NCBI GenBank assembly: GCA_018069465.1
Contig: JAGPUW010000013.1
Span: 1 to 57,557, forward strand
Reading direction: 5' to 3'
Length of the DNA: 57,557 nucleotides
Source of the DNA: Gammaproteobacteria bacterium
GTDB taxonomy: Bacteria > Pseudomonadota > Gammaproteobacteria > Pseudomonadales > Porticoccaceae
Shown: positions 32,891-41,130 of the stretch, in pieces
Numbering within the stretch: position 1 is the stretch's first letter
Layout of the letters: each line of letters opens with the position of its first letter
Program-made: the position numbers and the translations under genes
Notes under the pieces: model-generated
The model's input: only the letters and a program-made list of their open reading frames with translations
Databases searched by the model: none
Told to the model about the DNA's origin: nothing

Positions 32891-33997
32891 TTAACCACTA
32901 AAACTATCGAAGAAACTCTTTACGCCCTTAAACCACGAGGTGCGCCGAGGCGAGTGTTTGTCGTGTTGCAGAGACTCGTTCAGCTCACGCATCAACTCTT
33001 TTTGTTTGGCGCTGAGTTTAATGGGCGTTTCGACGGTGACGCGACACAGCAAATCACCCGGCCCACCACCTCTAACCGGGGCAACACCCTTGCCGCGCAT
33101 GCGGAACAGCTTGCCGGTCTGTGTTTCAGGGGGGATTTTCAGTTTAACGCGCCCATCCAGAGTCGGCACTTCCAGTTCACCACCCAGGGCGGCATCGGCA
33201 AAACCAATCGGTACTTCGCAGTAGAGGTTGGCGCCATCGCGCTGGAAGATGGCGTGATCACGCACCACGATCTGCACGTAGAGGTCACCAGAGGGACCGC
33301 CGCCGGGGGCGCCTTCACCTTCACCGGAGAGGCGAATACGATCGCCCGTATCAACACCGGCCGGCACTTTCACCGACAGGGTTTTCTGTTCTTCCATCTG
33401 GCCACTGCCATAACACTTGCCACAGGGATCGGCGATCATTTTACCGCGGCCACGACACTGGGGGCAGGTTTGCTGGACGGAGAAAAAGCCCTGGGAAACC
33501 CGCACCTGTCCAGCCCCGTGACAGGTGGTACAGTTGATCGGCGACGTGCCCTTGCGCGCACCGCTGCCCTTACATTCGCCGCAGTTAACTTTGACTGGCA
33601 CGCGAATAGTGGTTTTACAGCCTTTGGCCGCCTCTTCGAGATCGAGCTGCAGGTCGTAGCGCAGATCAGCACCACGAGCCGGGCCACGACCGCGGCCACC
33701 GCCGCCAAAAATATCGCCGAAGACATCGCCAAATACGTCGCCGAAACCGCCACCGCCCGCTCCAGCCTGAGCATTAACCCCTTCATGACCGTAGCGATCA
33801 TAGGCGGCGCGTTTTTGTTCGTCGGATAAGACTTCGTAGGCCTCGCTGGCCTCTTTGAATTTTTCCTCGGCACCTTCATCATCCGGGTTTCTATCCGGGT
33901 GATGTTTCATCGCGACTCGGCGATAGGCTTTCTTAATATCCTTCGCATCCGCGTCTTCCGACACGCCTAGTATTTCGTAGTAATCCCGCTTCGACAT
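32891..33997 (-). CDS. dnaJ: Chaperone DnaJ
   Basis: 368 residues. The J domain (about 1-70) has HPD in MKHHPDRNP. The Gly/Phe-rich linker (about 77-107) is followed by four zinc-binding CxxCxGxG repeats ([32 protein letters not shown]) and C-terminal substrate-binding domains. It delivers clients to DnaK and stimulates its ATPase. It is 106 bases downstream of dnaK and probably in the same heat-shock transcript. Confidence 0.98.
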   Translation of the reverse strand: MSKRDYYEILGVSEDADAKDIKKAYRRVAMKHHPDRNPDDEGAEEKFKEASEAYEVLSDEQKRAAYDRYGHEGVNAQAGAGGGGFGDVFGDVFGDIFGGGGRGRGPARGADLRYDLQLDLEEAAKGCKTTIRVPVKVNCGECKGSGARKGTSPINCTTCHGAGQVRVSQGFFSVQQTCPQCRGRGKMIADPCGKCYGSGQMEEQKTLSVKVPAGVDTGDRIRLSGEGEGAPGGGPSGDLYVQIVVRDHAIFQRDGANLYCEVPIGFADAALGGELEVPTLDGRVKLKIPPETQTGKLFRMRGKGVAPVRGGGPGDLLCRVTVETPIKLSAKQKELMRELNESLQHDKHSPRRTSWFKGVKSFFDSFSG

Positions 33998-34103
33998 AAT
34001 TTACTCATCAATTTATTACTGCGCCACGCAGCACAAAACGCAGGGGCTTAAACCTGCGTTTTGTGGCGTACCTAAGGTCGGGTTATCTCACCCGAACAAG
34101 CTG

Positions 34104-36026
34104 CTATTTTGCGTCTTTTTCATCGACCTCTTCAAACTCGGCATCGACCACATCTTCGCCGTCGTCAGCCGCTTCACCCGCGCCTTCACCATCTGCTTGC
34201 GCCTGCTCAGCTTCGGCGTACATTTTTTGCGCCAGAGTTCCAGAAACGTCTGACAACTTGGCAGCAGCGGCATCAATGGCTTCTTTATCATCAGCCTTAA
34301 CCGCTTCTTCCACCTCTTTAATAGCCGCTTCAATCTGCCCTTTCTCTTCGTCAGTCGCCTTGTCACCGGCTTCATCGAGAGTTTTTTGCGCCGCGTGAGC
34401 GAGGCCGTCGGCTGTGTTGCGCGCCTGAGCCAGCTCTTCAAACTTGCGATCGCTGTCGGCATTGGCCTCGGCATCCTGAACCATTTGTTCGATTTCTTCA
34501 TCGGACAAACCGGAGCTGGCCTTGATAATAATCGACTGCTCTTTGCCCGTGGCCTTGTCTTTGGCCGACACGTTCAAAATACCGTTGGCGTCGATATCAA
34601 AAGCCACTTCAATTTGCGGCACACCGCGCGGTGCTGGCGGAATATCGGCCAGGTCAAAACGACCCAGTGATTTATTGCTCGCCGCCTGCTTGCGCTCGCC
34701 CTGAACGACGTGAATGGTCACCGCGCCCTGATTGTCATCGGCTGTCGAGAAAATCTGCGACTTGTTGGTTGGGATAGTCGTGTTCTTCTCAATAACCGGG
34801 GTGGCAACACCGCCCATGGTTTCAATACCCAGGGTCAAGGGCGTTACGTCAAGCAACAGCACGTCGGTAACATCACCGGACAATACGGCACCCTGAATGG
34901 CGGCACCTACGGCAACGGCTTCATCGGGATTCACATCGCGACGCGGCTCTTTACCAAAGAAGTCGCTGACTTTCTTTTGCACCAGCGGCATGCGCGTTTG
35001 CCCACCCACCAGAATCACGTCATCAATCTCAGAGGCCGACTTGCCGGCATCTTTCAGCGCTGTTTTCAAGGGCGCTAGTGAGCGCTCAACCAGGTCTTCG
35101 ACCAGAGACTCCAGCTTTGACTGGGTCAGCTTAACAACCAAGTGCTTAGGCCCGGTCGCATCAGCGGTAATGTAGGGCAGGTTGACTTCGGTTTGCTGGC
35201 TGGAAGACAGGGCGATTTTCGCGCCCTCTGCGGCTTCTTTCAAACGCTGCATGGCCAGTGGATCGCCCTTCAGGTCAACCGAGTTGTCCTTTTTAAACTC
35301 GTCGACCAGGTATTCGATCAAACGCATGTCGAAATCTTCACCACCGAGGAAGGTGTCACCATTAGTCGACAGTACTTCGAACTGGGTTTCACCGTCGACA
35401 TCGGCAATTTCAATAATCGAAATATCGAAGGTGCCGCCACCGAGGTCGTAAACAGCAATCACCTGATCACCGCTGCCACTGTCCATACCGTAGGCCAGTG
35501 CTGCAGCCGTGGGCTCGTTAATAATGCGTTTTACATCAAGGCCAGCGAGCTTGCCGGCATCTTTGGTTGCCTGGCGCTGGGAGTCATTAAAGTAGGCGGG
35601 GACGGTAATCACCGCTTCGCTAACACTCTCGCCGAGATAGTCTTCAGCTGTCTTTTTCATCTTGCCGAGTACTTCGGCAGAGATCTGTGGCGGCGCTTTT
35701 TTGTCGCCATCAATCTCAACCCAGGCATCACCGTTGTCGGCTTTAGCGATGGTGTAAGGCACCATTGCAATGTCTTTTTGCACGACGTCATCTTCAAAAC
35801 GACGACCAATTAGGCGTTTAACCGCAAACAGGGTCTTGGTGGGGTTGGTCACGGACTGGCGTTTTGCCGACTGTCCAACCAAGGTCTCACCCTCTGCGGT
35901 GTAAGCGACAACCGAAGGTGTTGTGCGGGTACCCTCTGAGTTTTCAATCACTTTGGGCTTGTCGCCCTCCATCACAGCAACACAAGAATTCGTTGTGCCC
36001 AAATCAATTCCAATAATCTTACCCAT
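34104..36026 (-). CDS. dnaK: Chaperone DnaK (Hsp70)
   Basis: 640 residues from the ATG at 36026, which has GGAGAGG six bases upstream. Start codons further upstream (36041, 36032) lie on or before that ribosome site. [18 protein letters not shown] begins the ATPase domain, the linker is [15 protein letters not shown] near 385, and a substrate-binding domain and acidic tail (EVDEKDAK) follow. It works with DnaJ and GrpE. Confidence 0.98.
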   Translation of the reverse strand: MGKIIGIDLGTTNSCVAVMEGDKPKVIENSEGTRTTPSVVAYTAEGETLVGQSAKRQSVTNPTKTLFAVKRLIGRRFEDDVVQKDIAMVPYTIAKADNGDAWVEIDGDKKAPPQISAEVLGKMKKTAEDYLGESVSEAVITVPAYFNDSQRQATKDAGKLAGLDVKRIINEPTAAALAYGMDSGSGDQVIAVYDLGGGTFDISIIEIADVDGETQFEVLSTNGDTFLGGEDFDMRLIEYLVDEFKKDNSVDLKGDPLAMQRLKEAAEGAKIALSSSQQTEVNLPYITADATGPKHLVVKLTQSKLESLVEDLVERSLAPLKTALKDAGKSASEIDDVILVGGQTRMPLVQKKVSDFFGKEPRRDVNPDEAVAVGAAIQGAVLSGDVTDVLLLDVTPLTLGIETMGGVATPVIEKNTTIPTNKSQIFSTADDNQGAVTIHVVQGERKQAASNKSLGRFDLADIPPAPRGVPQIEVAFDIDANGILNVSAKDKATGKEQSIIIKASSGLSDEEIEQMVQDAEANADSDRKFEELAQARNTADGLAHAAQKTLDEAGDKATDEEKGQIEAAIKEVEEAVKADDKEAIDAAAAKLSDVSGTLAQKMYAEAEQAQADGEGAGEAADDGEDVVDAEFEEVDEKDAK

Positions 36027-36140
36027 GCCCATCCTCTCCAAACCGCAATTCGTTAATGTCGTTACTTCTAGTACAGCGCTGCTATGCGCCTATATATTGT
36101 CCCGAGGCTGGTAAATTCAACCCCGGGAGCGACTAATTAG

Positions 36141-36698
36141 TTATTCGCTACCCTTCGAGACCACCACCATGGCGGGTCTAACCAGACGATCATTCAAGGT
36201 ATAGCCTTTTTGAAAGACCTCCATCACCGTGTTGGCCGCCACATCCGGGTTGGGCAGCATCGAGATCGCCTGGTGGAAATCGGGATTAAAGACTTCACCC
36301 GTGGGCTCGACCTGCTTCACTTTATGGCCTTCGAGCACCCCGTGAAAACTTTTCAGGGTCAGCTCAATACCCTCTCGAACGGAGGCCAGATGACCTTCAT
36401 CAGAGTCGATAGCCGCTAGCGCTCTCTCCAGATTATCGACCACCGGCAGCAGCTCACCGACAAACTTTTCGAGGGCAAACTTGTGGGCGTTTTCAACATC
36501 GCGGTCTACCCGGCGACGCAGGTTTTGCATTTCAGCCTGGGTGCGCAGGGTTTGATCCTTCGCCTGCTGTAGCGCTTCGCTTAAAGCACCAGCATCAAGT
36601 TCGGCAGCACCGTCTTCACTCTCTGCTGCGGCTGCTTGCTCCAGTCGTTCTTCTGGCTCCTGCTCTGAGCCCGGCTTTTCTTGATCTTCAGTGGCCAC
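36141..36698 (-). CDS. grpE: Nucleotide exchange factor GrpE
   Basis: 185 residues. An acidic, low-complexity N-terminus is followed by a long coiled coil (about 40-95) and the beta-domain ending (PTGEVFNPDFHQAISMLPNPDVAANTVMEVFQKGYTLNDRLVRPAMVVVSKG), which is diagnostic. It releases ADP from DnaK. It is the first gene of the heat-shock cluster and has a sigma-32-like promoter. Confidence 0.98.
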   Translation of the reverse strand: MATEDQEKPGSEQEPEERLEQAAAAESEDGAAELDAGALSEALQQAKDQTLRTQAEMQNLRRRVDRDVENAHKFALEKFVGELLPVVDNLERALAAIDSDEGHLASVREGIELTLKSFHGVLEGHKVKQVEPTGEVFNPDFHQAISMLPNPDVAANTVMEVFQKGYTLNDRLVRPAMVVVSKGSE

Positions 36699-36732
36699 GT
36701 TTTACCAACCCTCAATAATGACTTCCCCGGCT

Positions 36733-36761
36733 ATATTGGGTCGAAGAGTGGAGCTTTCAAG
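36733..36761 (-). promoter_or_regulatory. Sigma-32 (RpoH) promoter of grpE-dnaK-dnaJ
   Basis: On the minus strand CTTGAAA (36761-36755) and CCCAATAT (36740-36733) are 14 bases apart, close to the RpoH consensus CTTGAAA and CCCATnT. It sits 35-63 bases upstream of the grpE start, in the grpE-recN divergent space. Confidence 0.8.
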
Positions 36762-36780
36762 TCAGATCTTGCACAGATAA

Positions 36781-36810
36781 TTGCAATTGTTAGTGGCAGT
36801 TCTGTATAAC
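36781..36810 (+). promoter_or_regulatory. Possible recN promoter
   Basis: TTGCAA (36781-36786) and TATAAC (36805-36810) are 18 bases apart, about 33 bases before the recN GTG. CTGTATA at 36802-36808 resembles one half of a LexA box, but the other half is not recognisable, so SOS control is only a suggestion. Confidence 0.35.
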
Positions 36811-36842
36811 TGCGTTTTATTAAAATAATTGGCGACGCCCCA

Positions 36843-38522
36843 GTGCTTACAGCTCTTACCATTAAACAGTTCACCCTGGTTGAGTCTATGGATGTGGAGT
36901 TTAGCTCCGGGCTGACCACCATTACCGGCGAAACGGGTGCCGGCAAATCCCTGGTGCTCGACGCTCTGGGCCTGGCACTGGGCGATCGAGGCGATACCGA
37001 TCGCATTCGCCTCGGCGCAGAGCGGGCAGAAGTCTGCGCCAGCTTTGCCGTGAGCACGGACTCTCCAGCCAGCCAATGGCTGACAGATAACGATCTCGAC
37101 AGCGCCGGCGACTGCCTGTTGCGCCGCATACTCACTCGCGACGGGCGCTCCCGAGGCTATATCAACGGCCAACCGGCGACCATGACCCAACTGCGCACAC
37201 TGGGCGTGATGCTGATCGACATTCACCATCAGCACGAACATCAATCACTGCTCGCAAAAGAGCATCAGCGCACCCTGCTCGATGAGTTCGGCGGCCACCA
37301 AAAACTGCTCAAGCAGGTCGCAGAAGACTACAAAAGCTGGCATTTGGCTCAAACTCGACTGGCAGACATTGAACAGCGCGCCGATGAAACCCTGGCCCGC
37401 AAAGACTTGCTCACTTTTCAATCACAGGAGCTCATTGAACTCGACCTGCAGGCTGGTGAAATTGAGGCGCTGGAGCAAGAACAATCCCTGCTCGCCAATG
37501 CCGACACCATCCTTTTCGACAGCCATCAGGTGCTCGCCCTGTGCGATGGCGAGGCGCCGTCGCAACTCACCGTTCTGCCCGCCCTGAGCCGGGCCAGCCA
37601 GTTACTCAGCGCCATTGACCAACCTGGCCCAGCCCTGAAAGAAGCCCTCTCTCTTCTGGATAGTGCCCATATTCAAGTTGAAGAAGCACTGGGCGAACTA
37701 CAGACCTATATCGCTCAGGTAGAGCCCGATCCCGCGCGCTTACAGCGGGTCGAAGATAGGCTTTCTAGCGCCTATCAACTGGCCCGCAAGCATAAAGTGA
37801 AGGCCAATGAGCTACCCGAACTGTGCGCACAATTGCGCACCGAACTCGTCAGCCTTTGTGCCGATGACAACGATGTCGACGCCCTGACCGAGCGACTTAA
37901 AGCACTCGCTGCCAGCTACCAAAGCCAGGCTAAAAAACTATCTGCTTCAAGAAAGAAAGCGGCCAAACAATTCGAGCAGAAAATTAATCAACAACTGCAA
38001 GCACTGGCGATGGCCGATGCCAGCCTGCAAATTGCACTGACACCCCTGGCTGGCAATTACAGCCAAAAGGGGCTTGAAAGCGTTGAGCTGCTGATCAGCA
38101 CCAACCCCGGGCAGGCCCACCGATCGCTCAACAAGGTCGCCTCCGGTGGCGAGCTGTCACGGGTCAGCCTGGCGATTCAAGTGGTGGCCGCCCACAACTC
38201 CACCATACCGGTGCTGGTTTTTGATGAAGTCGATGTCGGCATCGGCGGCGCAACGGCAGAAACCGTCGGCAAACTGCTGCGCGAACTTGGCGACCATGGC
38301 CAGGTGATTTGCATCTCCCACCTGCCCCAGGTAGCCAGCTGCGCTCACCATCATTTATTGGCGAAAAAGCAAAAGGGCGAAACATCCAATCAAAGCCATC
38401 TCGTCGCCTTAGACGCGAAACAGCGCATAGCAGAAATTGCGCGCATGCTGGGGGGCGAAAAAATCACCGCAAAAACCCGCTCCCATGCGGAGGAAATGCT
38501 TGGCGCGGCAGTGACTGGTTAA
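36843..38522 (+). CDS. recN: DNA repair protein RecN
   Basis: 559 residues, an SMC-like protein. The Walker A is GETGAGKSLVLDALG near 31-45, the long central coiled coil covers about 150-390, the ABC signature is VASGGELSRVSLAIQV near 430, and the Walker B is PVLVFDEVDVGIGG near 457. It acts in double-strand break repair. The start is GTG with a weak ribosome site. It is divergent from grpE, as in Pseudomonas. Confidence 0.97.
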   Translation: MLTALTIKQFTLVESMDVEFSSGLTTITGETGAGKSLVLDALGLALGDRGDTDRIRLGAERAEVCASFAVSTDSPASQWLTDNDLDSAGDCLLRRILTRDGRSRGYINGQPATMTQLRTLGVMLIDIHHQHEHQSLLAKEHQRTLLDEFGGHQKLLKQVAEDYKSWHLAQTRLADIEQRADETLARKDLLTFQSQELIELDLQAGEIEALEQEQSLLANADTILFDSHQVLALCDGEAPSQLTVLPALSRASQLLSAIDQPGPALKEALSLLDSAHIQVEEALGELQTYIAQVEPDPARLQRVEDRLSSAYQLARKHKVKANELPELCAQLRTELVSLCADDNDVDALTERLKALAASYQSQAKKLSASRKKAAKQFEQKINQQLQALAMADASLQIALTPLAGNYSQKGLESVELLISTNPGQAHRSLNKVASGGELSRVSLAIQVVAAHNSTIPVLVFDEVDVGIGGATAETVGKLLRELGDHGQVICISHLPQVASCAHHHLLAKKQKGETSNQSHLVALDAKQRIAEIARMLGGEKITAKTRSHAEEMLGAAVTG

Positions 38523-38573
38523 GATGCCAAATAGTCGCGAATAAAACACGGCAGACGTCTTTTCAGCGGACAT

Positions 38574-38597
38574 AAAAAAGCCCCTTGCGGGGCTTAG
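38574..38597 (-). terminator. Terminator hairpin of repeat unit 1 (also at the recN 3' side)
   Basis: AAGCCCC (38578-38584) pairs with GGGGCTT (38589-38595) with a four-base loop. The T-run (six T) is on the minus strand; the plus side has only scattered T, so it would end recN transcripts less well. Confidence 0.7.
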
Positions 38598-38710
38598 TGC
38601 TTGTGGCGGTGAGGGAGGGCTTGATAATAAGCGCCTGTGGCCCCTATCACCCCTGCGGGGCACAGCGTAGCCCACGAAGTGCTTTGGCTAGCGTCGCTAT
38701 GCTCCTCGTC

Positions 38711-38730
38711 TAAATTCGTGGCCGAATTTG
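38711..38730. repeat. Covarying stem-loop, unit 1
   Basis: AAATTCG (38712-38718) pairs with CGAATTT (38723-38729) around TGGC. In unit 2 the matching stem has a C-G pair where this one has T-A, and its closing pair also differs in a way that keeps pairing. Confidence 0.65.
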
Positions 38731-38770
38731 TCGAACGGGTTCAAATCCAAATCCCCCGCACCCATAAACC

Positions 38771-38800
38771 AAAAAACCCCCTTTCGGGGGTTTGTTGTTT
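38771..38800 (-). terminator. Terminator hairpin of repeat unit 2
   Basis: AACCCCC (38775-38781) pairs with GGGGGTT (38786-38792). On the minus strand a run of six T follows. On the plus side TTTGTTGTTT follows, so it may work in both directions. Confidence 0.75.
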
Positions 38801-38881
38801 ATGGCGGTGAGGGAGGGATTGATAATAAGCGCCTAGGGCCCTTATCACCCCTTCGGGGCTTGCGTCGCTGCGCTCCTCGTC

Positions 38882-38901
38882 CAAACTCGTGCCCGAGTTT
38901 G
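38882..38901. repeat. Covarying stem-loop, unit 2
   Basis: CAAACTCG (38882-38889) pairs with CGAGTTTG (38894-38901) around TGCC, an eight-base perfect stem. Compared with unit 1 the fifth pair of the shared stem changes from T-A to C-G, with both sides altered together. Confidence 0.65.
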
Positions 38902-38941
38902 TCGAACGGGGTTCAAATCCAAACCCCCTTCCCCAACAAGC

Positions 38942-38974
38942 AAAAAACCCCATCGCCTTTAGGCGACAGGGTTT
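38942..38974 (-). terminator. Terminator of tRNA-Ser
   Basis: On the minus strand AAACCCTG-TCGCC pairs with GGCGA-TGGGGTTT around TAAA, with TTTTTT following. It starts nine bases past the CCA end of the tRNA. Confidence 0.8.
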
Positions 38975-38982
38975 GTTGCTTA

Positions 38983-39072
38983 TGGCGGTGAGGGAGGGAT
39001 TCGAACCCTCGATACCGATCAAGGTATACTCCCTTAGCAGGGGAGCGCCTTCGGCCACTCGGCCACCTCACC
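38983..39072 (-). tRNA. tRNA-Ser (anticodon GCT)
   Basis: 90 bases including an encoded CCA. The acceptor stem GGTGAGG/CCTCACC is intact, with discriminator G and then CCA. The anticodon GCT (39038-39036) lies in the loop CCTGCTAAG, and there is a long class-II variable arm (TATACCTTGATCGGTATC) and a normal T-arm (GGTTCGAATCC). It reads AGC and AGU codons. It lies downstream of csrA, as serV does in Escherichia coli. Confidence 0.97.
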
Positions 39073-39298
39073 AGAAACTTTACTGACTCAACTCACTTGC
39101 CAACACTTACTTTTATCAACACTCATCCGCTAATCCCCGATTGGCTCGAATTTGAGCAAACCCAGAACCCACGTGATTGATCAGGTGATATTCTAGCTAT
39201 TCAGAAAGTACAGCCAGAGCGCCTATAAAGACGCGAGAAACTGACAGCCCGCTTCTGAGGGCGGGGATAATACCATACTGCCAGTAAAAACAAAGGGG

Positions 39299-39490
39299 CT
39301 ATTCAGCCCCTGTACCACGTTCTTTTTCATCTTGTATGCGTTGGTAGATTTCCTCTCTGTGCACTGAAATTTCTTTCGGTGCATTGACCCCGAGACGAAC
39401 TTGATTACCTTTAACGCCCAGCACTGTCACTGTCACGTCATCACCTATTACAAGGGTCTCTCCAACACGCCTTGTTAAAATAAGCATCAC
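39299..39490 (-). CDS. csrA: Carbon storage regulator CsrA/RsmA
   Basis: 63 residues. [51 protein letters not shown] is the complete CsrA dimer fold with the RNA-binding Arg44. It binds GGA motifs in mRNA leaders and represses or stabilises them. It lies in the conserved alaS-lysC-csrA-tRNA-Ser order, 231 bases downstream of lysC. Confidence 0.98.
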   Translation of the reverse strand: MMLILTRRVGETLVIGDDVTVTVLGVKGNQVRLGVNAPKEISVHREEIYQRIQDEKERGTGAE

Positions 39491-39721
39491 TTTTCTCCTT
39501 GCCTGTACAATTAATGCCGCAACCTCTCATGCAGTCACGGCGCCTCCAAGATATCGGCGAGTATTTTTTATTTCCGATACAACCTTCGCTAGTACTACGT
39601 AACGACCGCGCATTCTACCTTTGTTGGAGGTTTTTTTTAATAACTATTTGTTAGCCGCTTAAACCTATTTGCTATTACCCAAAGAAACACACCTCCCTAA
39701 AGCAAATATAGGTCATATTTG

Positions 39722-40948
39722 CTATTTTGCCTCCCCCTCCAAATCAAAGGCCGAGTGCAGTGCGCGCACTGCCAGCTCCAGGTATTTTTCCTCGATCACC
39801 ACAGCGATCTTAATTTCGGAGGTGGTGATCATCTGAATATTAATATTGTGCTCAGCCAGGGCGGTAAACATGCGCGAGGCAACACCGGCGTGAGAGCGCA
39901 TGCCGACACCGACCAAAGACACTTTGGCAATATGGTCATCGGTGACCACGGAGCGTGCTTTTAGCTCCATGGCGATACCCTCTAACAAACCGCGGGCGCG
40001 GTTGAGGTCGCTGCGGTGTACGGTAAACGTCAGGGATGTTGTGCCGTCTTCGGAGACATTTTGAATAATCACGTCGATTTCGACGTTGGCCTCGCCAATG
40101 GGCGCGAGAATCCGCGATGCCACGCCGGGTGTATCGGGAATACCCTGAATCGTCAGCTTGGCTTCATCACGATTAAACGCGATGCCGGAAATTATGGGTT
40201 TTTCCATGCTGTCATCATCCTCAAGGGTAATTAATGTGCCGGGGCCGTCTTTAAAACTCGACAGCACTCGCAGCGGCACTTTGTATTTGCCGGCAAATTC
40301 TACGGCGCGAATTTGCAGTACTTTCGAGCCCTGGCTGGACATCTCCAGCATTTCTTCGAAAGTGATTTGCTCAAGCCGACGCGCGCCTTCAACCACGCGG
40401 GGATCGGTGGTGTAGACACCATCGACATCGGTATAAATCTGGCATTCATCGGCCTTTAAGGCAGCGGCCAGTGCAACGGCGGAAGTATCGGAACCACCGC
40501 GCCCCAGGGTGGTGATATTGCCCTGGCTATCGACACCCTGAAAACCCGCCACTACCAGCACTCGGCCCCGCTTTAAATCGGCCTTCATGCGCTCGACATC
40601 GATCTCTTCAATGCGCGCTTTAGTGTGGGAGTCGTCGGTGAGTATTTTCACCTGGGCACCGGTGTAGGAGCGAGCCTCACAGCCGATCTTATTCAGCGCC
40701 ATGCTCAGCAGCGCAATCGTGACCTGCTCGCCGGTGGACACCAGAACGTCAATTTCGCGCGGCGTGGGCGTCTCGCTGATGGTATCGGCGAGGCCCAGCA
40801 GGCGATTGGTTTCACCGCTCATGGCCGAAACCACAACCACGATATCGTCACCACTGGCGCGACAGGCGGCGACTTTTGCGGCCACAGCTTCGATTCGCTC
40901 GACAGAACCTACCGAGGTGCCACCGTATTTTTGAACAATTAAACTCAT
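39722..40948 (-). CDS. lysC: Aspartate kinase
   Basis: 408 residues. The kinase domain starts VQKYGGTSVGS, with FQGVDSQGNITTLGRGGSDTSAVALA near 136-160. Two C-terminal ACT domains (about 265-340 and 345-408) sense lysine and/or threonine. It makes aspartyl phosphate for lysine, threonine and methionine. As in Pseudomonas-type genes, a second in-frame start may give a separate regulatory subunit, but I could not confirm one. Confidence 0.97.
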   Translation of the reverse strand: MSLIVQKYGGTSVGSVERIEAVAAKVAACRASGDDIVVVVSAMSGETNRLLGLADTISETPTPREIDVLVSTGEQVTIALLSMALNKIGCEARSYTGAQVKILTDDSHTKARIEEIDVERMKADLKRGRVLVVAGFQGVDSQGNITTLGRGGSDTSAVALAAALKADECQIYTDVDGVYTTDPRVVEGARRLEQITFEEMLEMSSQGSKVLQIRAVEFAGKYKVPLRVLSSFKDGPGTLITLEDDDSMEKPIISGIAFNRDEAKLTIQGIPDTPGVASRILAPIGEANVEIDVIIQNVSEDGTTSLTFTVHRSDLNRARGLLEGIAMELKARSVVTDDHIAKVSLVGVGMRSHAGVASRMFTALAEHNINIQMITTSEIKIAVVIEEKYLELAVRALHSAFDLEGEAK

Positions 40949-41130
40949 CTTTCTAACTCATTCCTCTAACTCAAGATCTAACAGTGCGGATGGGTCTTGC
41001 AACATCGCTTCTCGCCAGGGGTTCCCAGCAATGTTAGTACACCGCAATTTGCGCCCATCGACGAGGGCGCGCAAATGTACACTAATCAGCCAAAAAGAGA
41101 AACCTGATTAAGTTGAATAAGGCCTAGCAT

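Larger units (their letters stand above)
38574..38940. repeat. Two tandem units carrying tRNA-Ser 3'-end copies, terminators and conserved hairpins
   Basis: Two similar units (about 38574-38770 and 38771-38940) precede tRNA-Ser in plus-strand order. Each begins with a hairpin terminator active on the minus strand. TGGCGGTGAGGGAGGG follows, the exact 3' end of tRNA-Ser, at 38604-38619 and 38802-38817 (the tRNA's own copy is 38983-38998). Next come GATAATAAGCGCC, a UNCG-type hairpin (CCCTGCGGGG / CCCTTCGGGG), CTCCTCGTC, a stem-loop with compensatory changes, and GAACGGG(G)TTCAAATCC, which resembles a tRNA T-arm. The ORFs that cross it look spurious. This fills the 460-base space between recN and tRNA-Ser. 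Confidence 0.8.

Noticed and set aside
32954-33829. 291-codon plus-strand frame opposite dnaJ
   Set aside because: Antisense to a full-length, clearly recognised dnaJ; its length reflects the codon bias of the real gene.
35142-35813. 223-codon plus-strand frame opposite dnaK
   Set aside because: Antisense to dnaK with no protein features of its own.
36802-36817. LexA box upstream of recN
   Set aside because: Only the left half CTGTATA is present; the right half does not match.
38574-38998. CRISPR-like array at the three repeated 16-base motifs
   Set aside because: Only three copies, spacing near 180-200 bases, and the third copy is part of a functional tRNA gene; no cas genes.
38604-38998. 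Attachment-site duplications of an integrated element at tRNA-Ser
   Set aside because: The repeated tRNA ends are less than 200 bases apart, with no integrase or cargo between them, so a normal integrative element is not present; an old remnant cannot be fully excluded.
38741-39058. 105-residue minus-strand frame across tRNA-Ser and the repeats
   Set aside because: It translates through the tRNA and a terminator; proteins like this are a known artefact of tRNA-linked repeats.
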